Notes under the pieces: generated by a model
Told to the model about the DNA's origin: nothing
The model's input: the letters and a program-made list of their open reading frames with translations, nothing else
Databases searched by the model: none
Part shown: in pieces, positions 14,383 through 22,717 of the stretch
How the letters are laid out: each line of letters starts with the position of its first letter
Position numbering within the stretch: position 1 is the first letter of the stretch
From: an uncultured Clostridia bacterium
Lineage (GTDB): Bacteria; Bacillota; Clostridia; UMGS1810
Assembly: GCA_937959315.1 (NCBI GenBank)
Contig: CALGRC010000220.1
Coordinates: 1-22,717, forward strand
Direction: 5' to 3'
DNA: 22,717 bases
Made by a program: the position numbers and the translations under genes

Positions 14383-15081
14383 TTATTTAGGGATTTGGTC
14401 AATATAGGTAAAGATATTTAGTTCCTTCAGTGTCCTCAGCAGTTCTTTGGTGCTGTTGCACTCCATTTTACTTAAAATTTTTGCAACTTGTGTGTTGATG
14501 GTTGACAATTCCACAAACCTTTTTTTAGAAATTTCACGCCGGCTCATACCTGCATACAACATCCTTAGGATTTCAAATTCCGCATTTGTAAGATGGGAAA
14601 CCAGGTTGATCGTATACATCAGGCTGCTCTGCTTTTTTTGCAGCCTGATGAATTCTTCCCGGAGTTTGGCCGCAATTTCCGGCCTGAGGGCCAGTTGGTT
14701 GTGATACACGTCATGGATGGATTGTAAAATCGTTTCCTGGGGCTGGGTTTTGATAATATAATCCTCTGCCCCCGCACTGAATGCTTTAAACAACAAGGCA
14801 TCCTCTTCGTGTACGGTTACAATAATGACTTTTATCTTGGGATTTTTTTCTTTGATTTGTTTTGTTGCCAAGATACCGGCTTCACCGTTTTCCATCTGAA
14901 TATCCATTAGTACAATATCGGGCGATTTTGCTTCTGAAAGCGCGATCGCTTCATTTGCGCTGTGTGCAGTGCCAACCAGCTCAAGCGCAGGGTCGCTTTG
15001 GATAATCATAGAAAAATAATCAATGATATTTTGCAAATCGTCGCAAATTAGAATTTTAATCTTGGAAGATTCTGTCTTCAT
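14383..15081 (-). CDS. LuxR/NarL-type response regulator
   Basis: 232 residues. The receiver domain (about 8-125) has acidic pair D14/D15, phospho-acceptor D60 (IVLMDIQM), T89 and K111, all key positions. The C-terminal HTH (about 165-225: LTNAEFEILRMLYAGMSRREISKK, STINTQVAKILSKM) is a LuxR-type domain, though AEFEILRML departs from the usual EREVL. An unusually long helical linker (LREEFIRLQKKQSSLMYTINL) joins them. GGAGGT lies before the ATG, which overlaps the kinase stop by four bases, so the pair is translationally coupled. It probably regulates the divergent sugar-transport operon; CUT1 transporters in Firmicutes are more often paired with AraC-type regulators. Confidence 0.93.
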   Translation of the reverse strand: MKTESSKIKILICDDLQNIIDYFSMIIQSDPALELVGTAHSANEAIALSEAKSPDIVLMDIQMENGEAGILATKQIKEKNPKIKVIIVTVHEEDALLFKAFSAGAEDYIIKTQPQETILQSIHDVYHNQLALRPEIAAKLREEFIRLQKKQSSLMYTINLVSHLTNAEFEILRMLYAGMSRREISKKRFVELSTINTQVAKILSKMECNSTKELLRTLKELNIFTYIDQIPK

Positions 15082-16583
15082 GATAACCTCCTGTATTTTG
15101 ATAACGGAAGCAAAACCTGAAAATCCGTATATTTCTGTACTACACTTTCGACATGGATAGACCCCAGGTGCGCATGCAGCACCTCTTTTACATAGGATAA
15201 TCCAATCCCCCAGTTGTCATAGCTTTGTTTGGTAGAAAACAGGGGGTTAAAAATTTTCCGCACATGCTTTTTTTCAATGCCGCAGCCATTATCGCGCAGA
15301 TCGATCACCGCCCAGTTATCTTCGCGGGCCATGGTAAGCGTAATCCGCCCGTCACGCTGGTTTGCAGCTTGGATTGCATCGGCTGCATTGTCAATGAGGT
15401 TCCGGAACATCTTGGTAATATGGTACGCGTCGGCATAGATATATACGCCCGGCAAAAGCCGGTTTTCTATTTTAATATGCGGTGGGATGCTGGCTTCCTG
15501 CAGCGCTTTGACAATACAATCGGCCAGCTCAATATTTTCCGGCGACAGCCGGATTGTATTAAAAATATCCAAAAACCGGCCGATGGAATTGATGGAATTT
15601 CTTGCAATCGTATTGATTTCCTGCACCTCATTTTTGGACTCTTCGCTGCCAAAATGGCTGTTGATTTTCATGGTTAGGATTTCAATGGAAAGCAAGGTAT
15701 TTTTATATGAATGCATCATGCCCCGCAAATCAGCCGCCAGGAAACGGGTGTTTTTTCGGATGGTTGTTTTCCGCATAAAATCAACTTGTTCAAGTATATG
15801 GAACCGCCATAATAAAAACAGTGCCGCATTGAAAGCGAGCAGCATTGCAATTGAAAAATATGCAAAGATTTGATTCCCAATCAAAACGGTGTTGCTGTCA
15901 AACCGAAGCAGGGTATCCGGCCTGGGCGATAGGATATTGAAAGGGGCCATTGCAATAAAACATAAAAAGAACGTATCCAGTATTAAAAAGCAAATTGCCA
16001 GGATAACCGCATGATGTTTTTTTGTTTTTATACAGGTATGGCCCCAGTGGCGGAAAAGCGTCAAAAAAGGCAGCAGAAGATAGGCAATCAAGACGCAGTA
16101 GTTCACGGCTGTAATAAGAAAAAGCTGATTTGTGACATGTGCGGCCTCGCGCTCAGTCGCTGCAATATGAAAAGCAAGGTATAGGTTTTTATAATTCTGC
16201 GGCGTATTTATAACGAGAAAAAGGGCAATCGGCAACAAAGACAAAAGGGATTTCAACACCGATTGCCAGAAAGATTTTTCGGTTTCTTTAAATAATGTGA
16301 GGAACAGCGCAAGCGCAGACATATACAGCGCAATACCGACATTTATCAGGGTAACGATATCGTAGAACGAGATTTTGAAACCACTGAGCCATTGATAGGC
16401 ATAGTTGTCTATGTTTAAGATGTACGAATAACTGCTTACCTTTGTAATATATAAAAAGGACGAAAAAATAAACACATTGATCCCCAGCAGCATGATAAAG
16501 AAAATCCACACTACTTTGTTTTTATGGTTCAGGCCCAATAGGACAAACGAAAAAATACCTGTTACCAATATGATATAAGGCAT
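15078..16583 (-). CDS. Membrane sensor histidine kinase
   Basis: 501 residues. The first ~265 form about seven membrane helices (near 3-20, 24-46, 72-97, 107-125, 152-176, 190-213, 238-262) with no large extracellular sensor. A phospho-acceptor H291 lies in GMMHSYKN, then a dimerisation helix, and the HATPase_c domain has an N box (NLIDNAADAI), G1 (DNGCGI), F box (FNPLFSTK) and G2 (WGIGLSYVKEV). The architecture resembles 7TM-sensor kinases that detect membrane or small-molecule signals, not solute-binding CUT1-linked YesM kinases. AGAGGAGG precedes the ATG. Co-transcribed with the response regulator from a consensus promoter; divergent from the ABC operon. Ligand unknown. Confidence 0.93.
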   Translation of the reverse strand: MPYIILVTGIFSFVLLGLNHKNKVVWIFFIMLLGINVFIFSSFLYITKVSSYSYILNIDNYAYQWLSGFKISFYDIVTLINVGIALYMSALALFLTLFKETEKSFWQSVLKSLLSLLPIALFLVINTPQNYKNLYLAFHIAATEREAAHVTNQLFLITAVNYCVLIAYLLLPFLTLFRHWGHTCIKTKKHHAVILAICFLILDTFFLCFIAMAPFNILSPRPDTLLRFDSNTVLIGNQIFAYFSIAMLLAFNAALFLLWRFHILEQVDFMRKTTIRKNTRFLAADLRGMMHSYKNTLLSIEILTMKINSHFGSEESKNEVQEINTIARNSINSIGRFLDIFNTIRLSPENIELADCIVKALQEASIPPHIKIENRLLPGVYIYADAYHITKMFRNLIDNAADAIQAANQRDGRITLTMAREDNWAVIDLRDNGCGIEKKHVRKIFNPLFSTKQSYDNWGIGLSYVKEVLHAHLGSIHVESVVQKYTDFQVLLPLSKYRRLS

Positions 16584-16631
16584 AAAACCTCCTCTTTTTT
16601 ACACGTGTGCACGCCCTCTTTCCTGGTTTGG

Positions 16632-16660
16632 ATTATAGCATTAGGCTTGCAGGTTGTCAA
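16632..16660 (-). promoter_or_regulatory. Consensus sigma-A promoter of the two-component operon
   Basis: Minus-strand TTGACA (16655-16660), exactly 17 bases, TATAAT (16632-16637), with TGC just before the -10 box. Both hexamers are perfect consensus, so basal expression should be high. A palindrome ACACGTGT lies in the leader between promoter and start codon. Confidence 0.88.
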
Positions 16661-16671
16661 GAATACACAAA

Positions 16672-16721
16672 AATATGTATAAAAAATCATACTATTCTAT
16701 CATTGTTTTTGGCGTTATACT
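16672..16721 (+). promoter_or_regulatory. Possible activator-dependent promoter of the sugar ABC operon
   Basis: TATACT (16716-16721) is a good -10 box but the -35 position has no match. Just upstream, AATATGTAT (16672-16680) and ATACTATT (16689-16696) form an imperfect dyad around 8 bases, placed where an activator such as the adjacent response regulator could bind. Assignment is inference. Confidence 0.35.
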
Positions 16722-16764
16722 AAAAACAGGAAAAATTAATTTTATTGCAAGGGGGATAACAGAC

Positions 16765-18153
16765 ATGAAAAGACTTTTTGCAACACTCGTATGTGCAGCA
16801 ATGCTTGCCACATCCCTGATGGGCTGCGGCGGGGATGGGGAGCCCGGCGGTGCAGGCGATGTTACAACCATCACCATCTGGTCAGGCGACACACACAGTA
16901 AAGAGACGATGAACCGGGTAATTTCAGAATACAATCAAACCATTGGAAAGGAAAACGGCATCCAGATTGAATATTCTGTCCGTGAGGGCGATTATGGCCA
17001 AGTACTAGATATGGCCCTTGCCTCCGACCAAGGGCCGGATTTATTTGGGGAGTCCCGCCCGGTCGTGAACTATGCCGAGCGCGGTTATATCATGCCGATT
17101 GAGGATTTGCCGGGCGGCGCGGAATATGTAAAGCAGTATGCAGACCTTTTGGTAGAGGACTTACATACCTATGAAGGCAAGACATACAAAGTGCCGTTTT
17201 ATGTTACAACGTGCGGCTTAATTTATAACAAGGATATGTTCAAAAAGTACGGCCTTGTAGATGAAAATGGCGAACCGACGCCGCCGACTACATTGGACGA
17301 GGTTAGGGAATATGCCAAGATCATGACCAACCCGGATGAGCGGGAATATGGGATTGCCATACCGCTGAAGAGTTCCGCCGTGGTAGGGACGGATATCGCC
17401 AACCTTTCGCTTGCATCATCTGGCTATAAACTATTCAACCCTGTGGATGGGAAATATGAATTTGAAGGCGTAAAGCCGGTGCTTGATATGTTCGTGGGCA
17501 TCAAAGAAGACGGCAGCTATTTCCCCGGCGCAGAGGGGCTGGAGGACGATCCGGCGCGGGCGCAGTTTGCAGAAGGCGGTATTGGGATGAAATTTTCCGC
17601 TTCTTATGACGTTGGCGTATTAAATGACCAGTTCCCTGCCAAAATCGACTGGGGCGTTGCCCCGCATCCGGTGGCAGACCCGGCAAACAGATACCGCCAG
17701 CGCATGGCGTCAGACGGCTACCTGTGTATTAACAAGGCCAACGCCGAACAAAAGGGCCTGGATAAAATAATGAAGGTCTTTGAATGGTTCCATGGCGAGG
17801 ATGTTTTGGTGGAACTATATAAGGACTGCAAGTCCATCCCATATGACTGGTCTATGGTAGAAAATATCCAACTAGAAAACCCAAAGACGGGCTGGGTGGA
17901 ATATTGTGAGCTTACAGAGATTAGCTCGGTTGACAACCGCTCTATCACGCCGGATTTGACAGGCAAAAAAGATTTGGCAACCCTGTTTGCTGAAGATATC
18001 TGGACAGGCAACCTTACTGTAGACCAGGCGGTGCAGAAGCTCAACCAGGACTATAACGATGGGCTGCAGAAGACGATAGATGAAAACCAGGATATCAAAC
18101 TGGAAGATTATATCGAACCAGATTGGGATATCCGTCTGGATACCGGCGCATAA
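16765..18153 (+). CDS. Sugar ABC transporter substrate-binding lipoprotein
   Basis: 462 residues. The signal peptide MKRLFATLVCAAMLATSLMGC has a clear lipobox (LMGC), so the mature protein is lipid-anchored at Cys21. The body is a family-1 extracellular solute-binding protein: TTITIWSGDTHSKETMNRVISEYN, then a domain with ALASDQGPDLFGES, YKVPFYVTTCGLIYNKDMFKKYGL, AQFAEGGIGMKFSAS and a C-terminal helix bundle. ATG 16765 is chosen for GGGGGA upstream; a longer frame to 16654 would bury the signal peptide. It delivers an oligosaccharide or similar sugar to the two permeases that follow 33 and 994 bases later. The ligand is not deducible. Confidence 0.96.
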   Translation: MKRLFATLVCAAMLATSLMGCGGDGEPGGAGDVTTITIWSGDTHSKETMNRVISEYNQTIGKENGIQIEYSVREGDYGQVLDMALASDQGPDLFGESRPVVNYAERGYIMPIEDLPGGAEYVKQYADLLVEDLHTYEGKTYKVPFYVTTCGLIYNKDMFKKYGLVDENGEPTPPTTLDEVREYAKIMTNPDEREYGIAIPLKSSAVVGTDIANLSLASSGYKLFNPVDGKYEFEGVKPVLDMFVGIKEDGSYFPGAEGLEDDPARAQFAEGGIGMKFSASYDVGVLNDQFPAKIDWGVAPHPVADPANRYRQRMASDGYLCINKANAEQKGLDKIMKVFEWFHGEDVLVELYKDCKSIPYDWSMVENIQLENPKTGWVEYCELTEISSVDNRSITPDLTGKKDLATLFAEDIWTGNLTVDQAVQKLNQDYNDGLQKTIDENQDIKLEDYIEPDWDIRLDTGA

Positions 18154-18186
18154 CCGCAGAAAACATTTTATGAGAGGATGTAAGCA

Positions 18187-19134
18187 ATGGCACGGACGAA
18201 GGGCAAAGCGGTAGCAAAAAAAATGGTTGGGCTATCTTCTGGCAGGAAGCAGGACATCTTTTTCTCCTATGCGATGCTGTCGCCGCTCATTATCGGGTTT
18301 CTGGCATTTACCATATACCCGATCATCTGGGCCCTGTGTTTGGCATGGTTTCATTATGACAGTATTCCTTCCCATACCTATTTTTCAGGGCTTGAAAATT
18401 TTATAACAGCCTTTACGGTAGATATGGACTATTGGCATGCATTGGGAAATACTTTCTTGTTTGCGGTTTGCAAACTGCCGATTGAAATCCCGCTGGCGCT
18501 GTTTCTGGCAGTTTTGCTAAATAGTAACTTAAAGGGGCGCGGATTTTTCCGCGCCGCCTTTTACCTGCCAAATATCATCAGTATGGCGATTATTGGGCTG
18601 ATTTTTTATAACATGTTTGCATATTTCGGCGTTATCAATTCTATATTGGACGGGCTTTTCCCCGCCATGGAACCGATTGACTGGTTTTCCACCAAACCAA
18701 CGGCGTTTACAGTGATTGTGGCGGCCTCTATCTGGCAGACCTTTGGCATCAACATGCTGTATTTCCTTGCGGCGCTTCAAAATATCCCGACAGAATGCTA
18801 TGAAAGCGCCAAGCTTGACGGCGCGGGACGTATGCGGACCTTTTTCAGCATCACCCTGCCGCTCATTGCGCCGACCGCACAGATCATCCTGCTGCTTGCC
18901 ATAAACGGGACACTGATGACCTCCGACTTGATTTTGGTCTTGACAAACGGCAATCCCGGCGGCAGTACCGAAGTTGTCATGACATACGTCCTAAAGCGGA
19001 TTGCACCGGGATTTGCAGACTCAGGGGCAAATATCGGGTACGGCTCCGCTCTGGCCGTCATCACATCGGCCATTTTGGCCATGGTGGCATTAATCTATAT
19101 GAAAGCATCTCACAGAAGCAGTGATATTTATTAA
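18187..19134 (+). CDS. Sugar ABC transporter permease, MalF-like
   Basis: 315 residues with six predicted membrane helices (first at about 28-52). The cytoplasmic EAA loop, the contact site for the ATPase, is visible as ECYESAKLDGAGRMRTFF-x-ITLPLI near residues 200-222. The basic N-terminus ARTKGKAVAKK is cytoplasmic. AGAGGATG precedes the ATG. It is 33 bases after the binding-protein gene, and its stop lies 13 bases before the next permease start, so the set is one operon. No ATPase gene is present in the window: as in many Firmicutes CUT1 systems a shared MsmK-type ATPase probably serves. Confidence 0.95.
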   Translation: MARTKGKAVAKKMVGLSSGRKQDIFFSYAMLSPLIIGFLAFTIYPIIWALCLAWFHYDSIPSHTYFSGLENFITAFTVDMDYWHALGNTFLFAVCKLPIEIPLALFLAVLLNSNLKGRGFFRAAFYLPNIISMAIIGLIFYNMFAYFGVINSILDGLFPAMEPIDWFSTKPTAFTVIVAASIWQTFGINMLYFLAALQNIPTECYESAKLDGAGRMRTFFSITLPLIAPTAQIILLLAINGTLMTSDLILVLTNGNPGGSTEVVMTYVLKRIAPGFADSGANIGYGSALAVITSAILAMVALIYMKASHRSSDIY

Positions 19135-19147
19135 GGTGGTGGAATCA

Positions 19148-19990
19148 ATGCATGTATTAAAAAAATCTGTCAGCTATCTGTTCCTGGCCTTAATTTTTAT
19201 CATTACGATATTCCCGATATTCTACACCGTGATGGGGTCATTTAAAAGCAATGCAGAAATCCTGACCCAGCCAGGCGCTATCCTGCCAAGGGAAATTACG
19301 TTTGATAACTATATCACCATTTGGAACTCTGATAACTTTGACTTGAGCAGAATGTTTTTAAACAGTACATATTACACTGTCGTTGTTGTAGCGGCAAATA
19401 TTATCACTTCTGCCATGGGCGGATATGTATTTGCAAGAGGTGAGTTCCCGGGTAAAAAACTGGTTTTCGGCATGTTCACGGCACTGATGTTTATCAATTT
19501 GGGCAATATCGTCATTGTACCGCTGCTAAACATTGCCAAATTGGTGCATTTGCAAAAAAGCCTGTGGGGTTTGATCCTCATACGTGCGTTATCGGTTCAG
19601 ATTGTCTATATCTATCTGGTTAAGAGCTATGTAATTGCATTGCCAAAAGAGCTGGATGAAGCGGGAAGGATAGACGGATGCAATTTTGCACAGATTTTTT
19701 TCCGGATTATCCTGCCGCTGCTCAAGCCGATTATTGCTACAATTGCAATTTTGGCCTTTCAGGCAACCTGGAACGACTATTTGCTGCCGACTGTGTTCAC
19801 CTTAAATATACCGGATCAGCGGACGTTGATTGTCGGCGTAGTCGCATTAAAAAGTTCCGGTACGGCTGCTTCGCAGTGGAACCTGATGCTGGCAGGTTCT
19901 GCAATTTCAATCCTGCCCGTACTGCTTGTTTACATCTTTGCTAACCGCTACTTTATCGCAGGATTATCCAGCGGTGCAGTTAAAGGATAA
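19148..19990 (+). CDS. Sugar ABC transporter permease, MalG-like
   Basis: 280 residues, six membrane helices, with the EAA loop ELDEAGRIDGCNFAQIFFRIILPLLKP (landmark ELDEAGRIDG) near residue 170. VMGSFKSNAEIL after helix 1 and YIFANRYFIAGLSSGAVKG at the end are standard for MalG/CUT1 permeases. ATG 19148 is chosen because AAGGTGGT lies upstream; a GTG at 19121 would extend into the previous gene. It partners with the MalF-like permease to form the channel. The large SLH protein begins 41 bases later. Confidence 0.95.
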   Translation: MHVLKKSVSYLFLALIFIITIFPIFYTVMGSFKSNAEILTQPGAILPREITFDNYITIWNSDNFDLSRMFLNSTYYTVVVVAANIITSAMGGYVFARGEFPGKKLVFGMFTALMFINLGNIVIVPLLNIAKLVHLQKSLWGLILIRALSVQIVYIYLVKSYVIALPKELDEAGRIDGCNFAQIFFRIILPLLKPIIATIAILAFQATWNDYLLPTVFTLNIPDQRTLIVGVVALKSSGTAASQWNLMLAGSAISILPVLLVYIFANRYFIAGLSSGAVKG

Positions 19991-20031
19991 TAAAACCCTA
20001 AACACCGGGGACAGAAACAGGAGGAAGGATT

Positions 20032-22717
20032 ATGAATCTGAAGAAAATATTGGTTTTCTTGCTTGCCGCGGCAATTGCATTGCCAGGTATGCAGATGGGG
20101 GTCAGAGGGGAAACGGATGAACCTGCGGCCGCCGCGCCATTAGATGAAACCAGCAATCAATACCGGGCGCAGGCACTGCTGCAGAGCCTGGATATCCTGC
20201 CGCAGGACATGGAACTTTCCGGCACGGTAAGCCGGGGTGAATTTGCCGGTTTGGTATTAAACCTGATCCGGGTAGATGCAGGCAGTTTTGACAGTGTGGC
20301 GCAGGCAACACGCGCTTTGCAGATTACGGATGGATATGAAGACAATACCTTCCGGCCGGAAAACCCGGTTAGCTTGAGCGAGGCGGTTTGTATGGTCCTG
20401 CGCGCTGCCGGCTATCGGCAGGACAGCGCTTTGAAAGGCGGCTACTATCTGGGGTATGACCGTATTGTTAGTGAAACGAAAGTCCTGCCCGGGGTGACGC
20501 CGGCAGATAGCAATGCCCTGACGGCGGATGAGGTCTGCCAGCTTTTATATGCGGCATTGGAACTGCCTGTCAGGCGGCAGGTACAAGCCGGCGAAACCTG
20601 GATTTATACTTCGGATGAAGATCAGACAATCCTTTCTGAAATCCATGAAGTCTACCGGGTAAACGGCAAGATTACCGCAACCCCGGCCACTGCGATTGCA
20701 GGCGGTGAAAAAGCGGCTGCGGGGATTGTCATCGATGGGATCTTATACCGTACACAAGATCCGGCGGTCAAAAAGCTGATTGGCTATACAGTGGACTGCT
20801 ATTACAGGGAAACGCCTTCTGAAACGGCCGTTTGTGTCCTGAAGGACCAGCGCCTTACCGAACTGGCCATCAGCGGCAAGGATGTCATTTCTTATCGCGA
20901 TGGGGTCCTATCCTATGCAGATGAAAATGGGAAAACCAAGCGTGTGCGGGTTGACGCTGCGCACGATATGATATACAACGGCGGGTACATTACCAATTAT
21001 ACAGAGGATATTTTCCTTCAGCCTTATTCACAAATCCAACTGGTCTCAGAACCGGGCGATACGGTTTATACCACGGTGCGGATTGACAGGTATTTTAACT
21101 ATATTGTCCGATCTGCCAGCGTACAGAACAGCCGTCTGGTCATTACGCCGTATTACCAGCTTCCAACCCTGACGCTGGATTTAAACGACAGCAACCTGAG
21201 CCTGGTATATGAGGATGCATCCGGCGCCAATATTGCAGACGCCAATGCTTTTGCTTCTGTGTGCCGTCCCGGCGCGGTGCTGAGCGTCTTTGCTGACCAG
21301 ACGGAGACGGTAAACGGGCGGGAAACCGTTGCAGACAGTGCGGAAAATTGCAGATTGGTATATTCTGATACGACGGTGGAAGGCACGCTGGAGAGCCGTA
21401 CGGTAGACGGAAGCGATATCGTCGTCATCAGCGGGCAGGACTATCCGCTGGCCGAAGGGGATTTTTTTGAAGAAGGGAACATTAGCCTGGGCGATACGGG
21501 CGTTTTTTTACTGGATTGGGCAGGAAGGGTTGCCGGCGCTGCGTATGATGATGAAAGCGTCAGCGCGTATTCATATGCCTTTTTGATTGACGCCAATGCA
21601 ACCGGCGGGGTACTGTCCCAGACGGTTCTGTTGAAGCTGCTTAACGAAGCCGGCGAAATTGCCGTCCTGCAATGCAAAGACAATTTGCTTTTGAACGGAA
21701 ATCGATACAACGACGCCAAAGCCATTGTAAACGCCCTGCGGAATTCTGCGGCATACCTGCCGGGGGAAACAGGCTGCCGCCAGGTAATCAAGTATAAGGC
21801 CAACAGCAAAGGCGAGATTTCCGAGATGATGACCATCCTGCAAAGCGTCGGACGTCCGGCAGGCGCGCCGGAAGACCAGTTGACAAGGGAAGCGGAACGC
21901 GCAAACTATCTAACCAGAAGATCGCAGGAATATGCGCTGGGCACCGATACCTGGGCGCCGGGAGATCCTGCATTGATTTTATATCATAAGCCGGTAATCT
22001 ATTTCCGCGTACCGGATGTTGACCGCGGTGAAGACGAGGATTACGCCCTGTTTGAACCTGAAGATGAAGAGCACTATGATGTTGACGTATACGACTGTTC
22101 CATCATCAACCAGCCGGCTGTCGGCGTTGTGTATACCGACTCGACAGAAAAAGAGCTGCGCGATGCTTATGTCATGGTAGATAAAGTAATTGAAGCGCTG
22201 GACGACGAGGGTACTCCTGTCGAAATGCTGTCCGTGCATACCGGCACTGGTTTTATGCGGTATGAAGGCAAAGATCCTGATACCTTTGACGGGCTGGAAA
22301 AGGGGGATGTTGTAAACCTGTTCGGCAGCAACGGGATTGTGACCCGTGTGCAAATGATTATGCCCATCGCGGCCCTGACAGACATTTCGGTACCAGCCCC
22401 GCCCAATACCGACATTGCCAAAACAGAACTGTCAGAAGTCTATGCAGTAGACGGCAGGCGGATTTTGCTGCAAACCGGGCCGATACAGGATAGTACCGGC
22501 CGGCGGGAAAAACAAAGGGCGTTCTATTGGAACGACGACACATCGATTGTACTGGGCGCCATCCTATATGACGCAACCAACCCGGATAAACCGGTTATCC
22601 AGAACGCAACGCCGGAGGACATCCGGCCAGCTTATTCCTATGGGGAAGAAAACGCCTCGCTGATGCTGACGTTGGAAAAGTACTCCGACCCGAAATTTGT
22701 GGTACTATATAACGGGG
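20032..22717 (+). CDS. Large SLH-domain secreted surface protein, 3' end outside the window
   Basis: At least 895 residues, open to the window edge. A Sec signal peptide (about residues 1-27) is followed by two SLH-like repeats: YRAQALLQSLDIL with SRGEFAGLVLNLI (about 44-85) and ALQITDGYEDNTFRPENPVSLSEAVCMVLRAAGY (about 95-130; landmark DNTFRPENPVS). SLH repeats anchor proteins to cell-wall polysaccharide. Beyond residue 200 the sequence is long, beta-rich and acidic with no enzyme motif I recognise; DRGEDEDYALFEPEDEEHYDV (around residue 664) is a very acidic patch. CAGGAGG precedes the ATG at a good distance. Being last seen in the sugar-uptake operon, it may bind or display a surface glycan or partner. 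Function not known. Confidence 0.88.
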   Translation, partial: MNLKKILVFLLAAAIALPGMQMGVRGETDEPAAAAPLDETSNQYRAQALLQSLDILPQDMELSGTVSRGEFAGLVLNLIRVDAGSFDSVAQATRALQITDGYEDNTFRPENPVSLSEAVCMVLRAAGYRQDSALKGGYYLGYDRIVSETKVLPGVTPADSNALTADEVCQLLYAALELPVRRQVQAGETWIYTSDEDQTILSEIHEVYRVNGKITATPATAIAGGEKAAAGIVIDGILYRTQDPAVKKLIGYTVDCYYRETPSETAVCVLKDQRLTELAISGKDVISYRDGVLSYADENGKTKRVRVDAAHDMIYNGGYITNYTEDIFLQPYSQIQLVSEPGDTVYTTVRIDRYFNYIVRSASVQNSRLVITPYYQLPTLTLDLNDSNLSLVYEDASGANIADANAFASVCRPGAVLSVFADQTETVNGRETVADSAENCRLVYSDTTVEGTLESRTVDGSDIVVISGQDYPLAEGDFFEEGNISLGDTGVFLLDWAGRVAGAAYDDESVSAYSYAFLIDANATGGVLSQTVLLKLLNEAGEIAVLQCKDNLLLNGNRYNDAKAIVNALRNSAAYLPGETGCRQVIKYKANSKGEISEMMTILQSVGRPAGAPEDQLTREAERANYLTRRSQEYALGTDTWAPGDPALILYHKPVIYFRVPDVDRGEDEDYALFEPEDEEHYDVDVYDCSIINQPAVGVVYTDSTEKELRDAYVMVDKVIEALDDEGTPVEMLSVHTGTGFMRYEGKDPDTFDGLEKGDVVNLFGSNGIVTRVQMIMPIAALTDISVPAPPNTDIAKTELSEVYAVDGRRILLQTGPIQDSTGRREKQRAFYWNDDTSIVLGAILYDATNPDKPVIQNATPEDIRPAYSYGEENASLMLTLEKYSDPKFVVLYNG

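Noticed and set aside
14253..14410. Start-less open run of about 50 codons, thought to be a gene remnant
   Set aside because: No start codon, overlaps the response-regulator end, and I recognise no protein family in it.

Overview
The window looks like a chromosomal segment of a low-to-mid GC Gram-positive anaerobe of the class Clostridia; I cannot name a genus. The basis is AGGAGG-type ribosome sites, Sec/lipobox lipoproteins, S-layer-homology (SLH) repeats, a CUT1 sugar ABC transporter without its own ATPase, a YqhD-like butanol-type dehydrogenase and Tn4451-type and IS21-type mobile DNA. No rRNA, tRNA or CRISPR array was seen.

Layout. (1) 1-1340: the 3' end of an IS21-family element (istB fragment, right end near 519) has landed inside a large serine recombinase gene, of which only the C-terminal part remains (520-1094). 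Two hairpins follow. (2) 1341-7839, all on the minus strand: a LysR-type regulator gene with its own terminator, then a tightly packed run merR - exported flavodoxin (signal peptide frameshifted) - cupin - three-domain lipoprotein (copper-amine-oxidase-N stalk, flavodoxin, cyclophilin-like) - aldo/keto reductase - carboxymuconolactone-decarboxylase-like protein - DUF4405 membrane protein. I read this as a redox operon that combines cytoplasmic carbonyl or quinone chemistry with flavodoxins placed outside the membrane and a histidine-rich membrane protein. (3) 8041-8412 (minus): a YjbR-fold protein. (4) 8659-10356 (plus): a monocistronic FAD-dependent oxidoreductase with a strong terminator. 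(5) 10469-14178 (plus): an operon bounded by terminators, with an iron-type alcohol dehydrogenase, a TetR regulator, a cytoplasmic flavodoxin and a zinc-type alcohol dehydrogenase. Its promoter carries two copies of a 13-bp palindrome, the probable TetR operator. (6) 14383-16583 (minus): a response regulator and a multi-spanning sensor kinase behind a consensus sigma-A promoter, divergent from (7) 16765-22717 (plus): a sugar-binding lipoprotein, two MalF/MalG-type permeases and the start of a very large SLH-domain surface protein that runs off the window.

How the parts fit: regions 2 and 5 look like redox or carbonyl-stress and fermentation modules sharing the same small toolset (flavodoxin, NAD(P)H oxidoreductase, one-component regulator). 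Regions 6 and 7 look like a sensed carbohydrate-uptake locus with a cell-surface protein. The most unusual material is the pair of lipoprotein flavodoxins in region 2, one fused to two extra domains and the other apparently frameshifted in its signal peptide.
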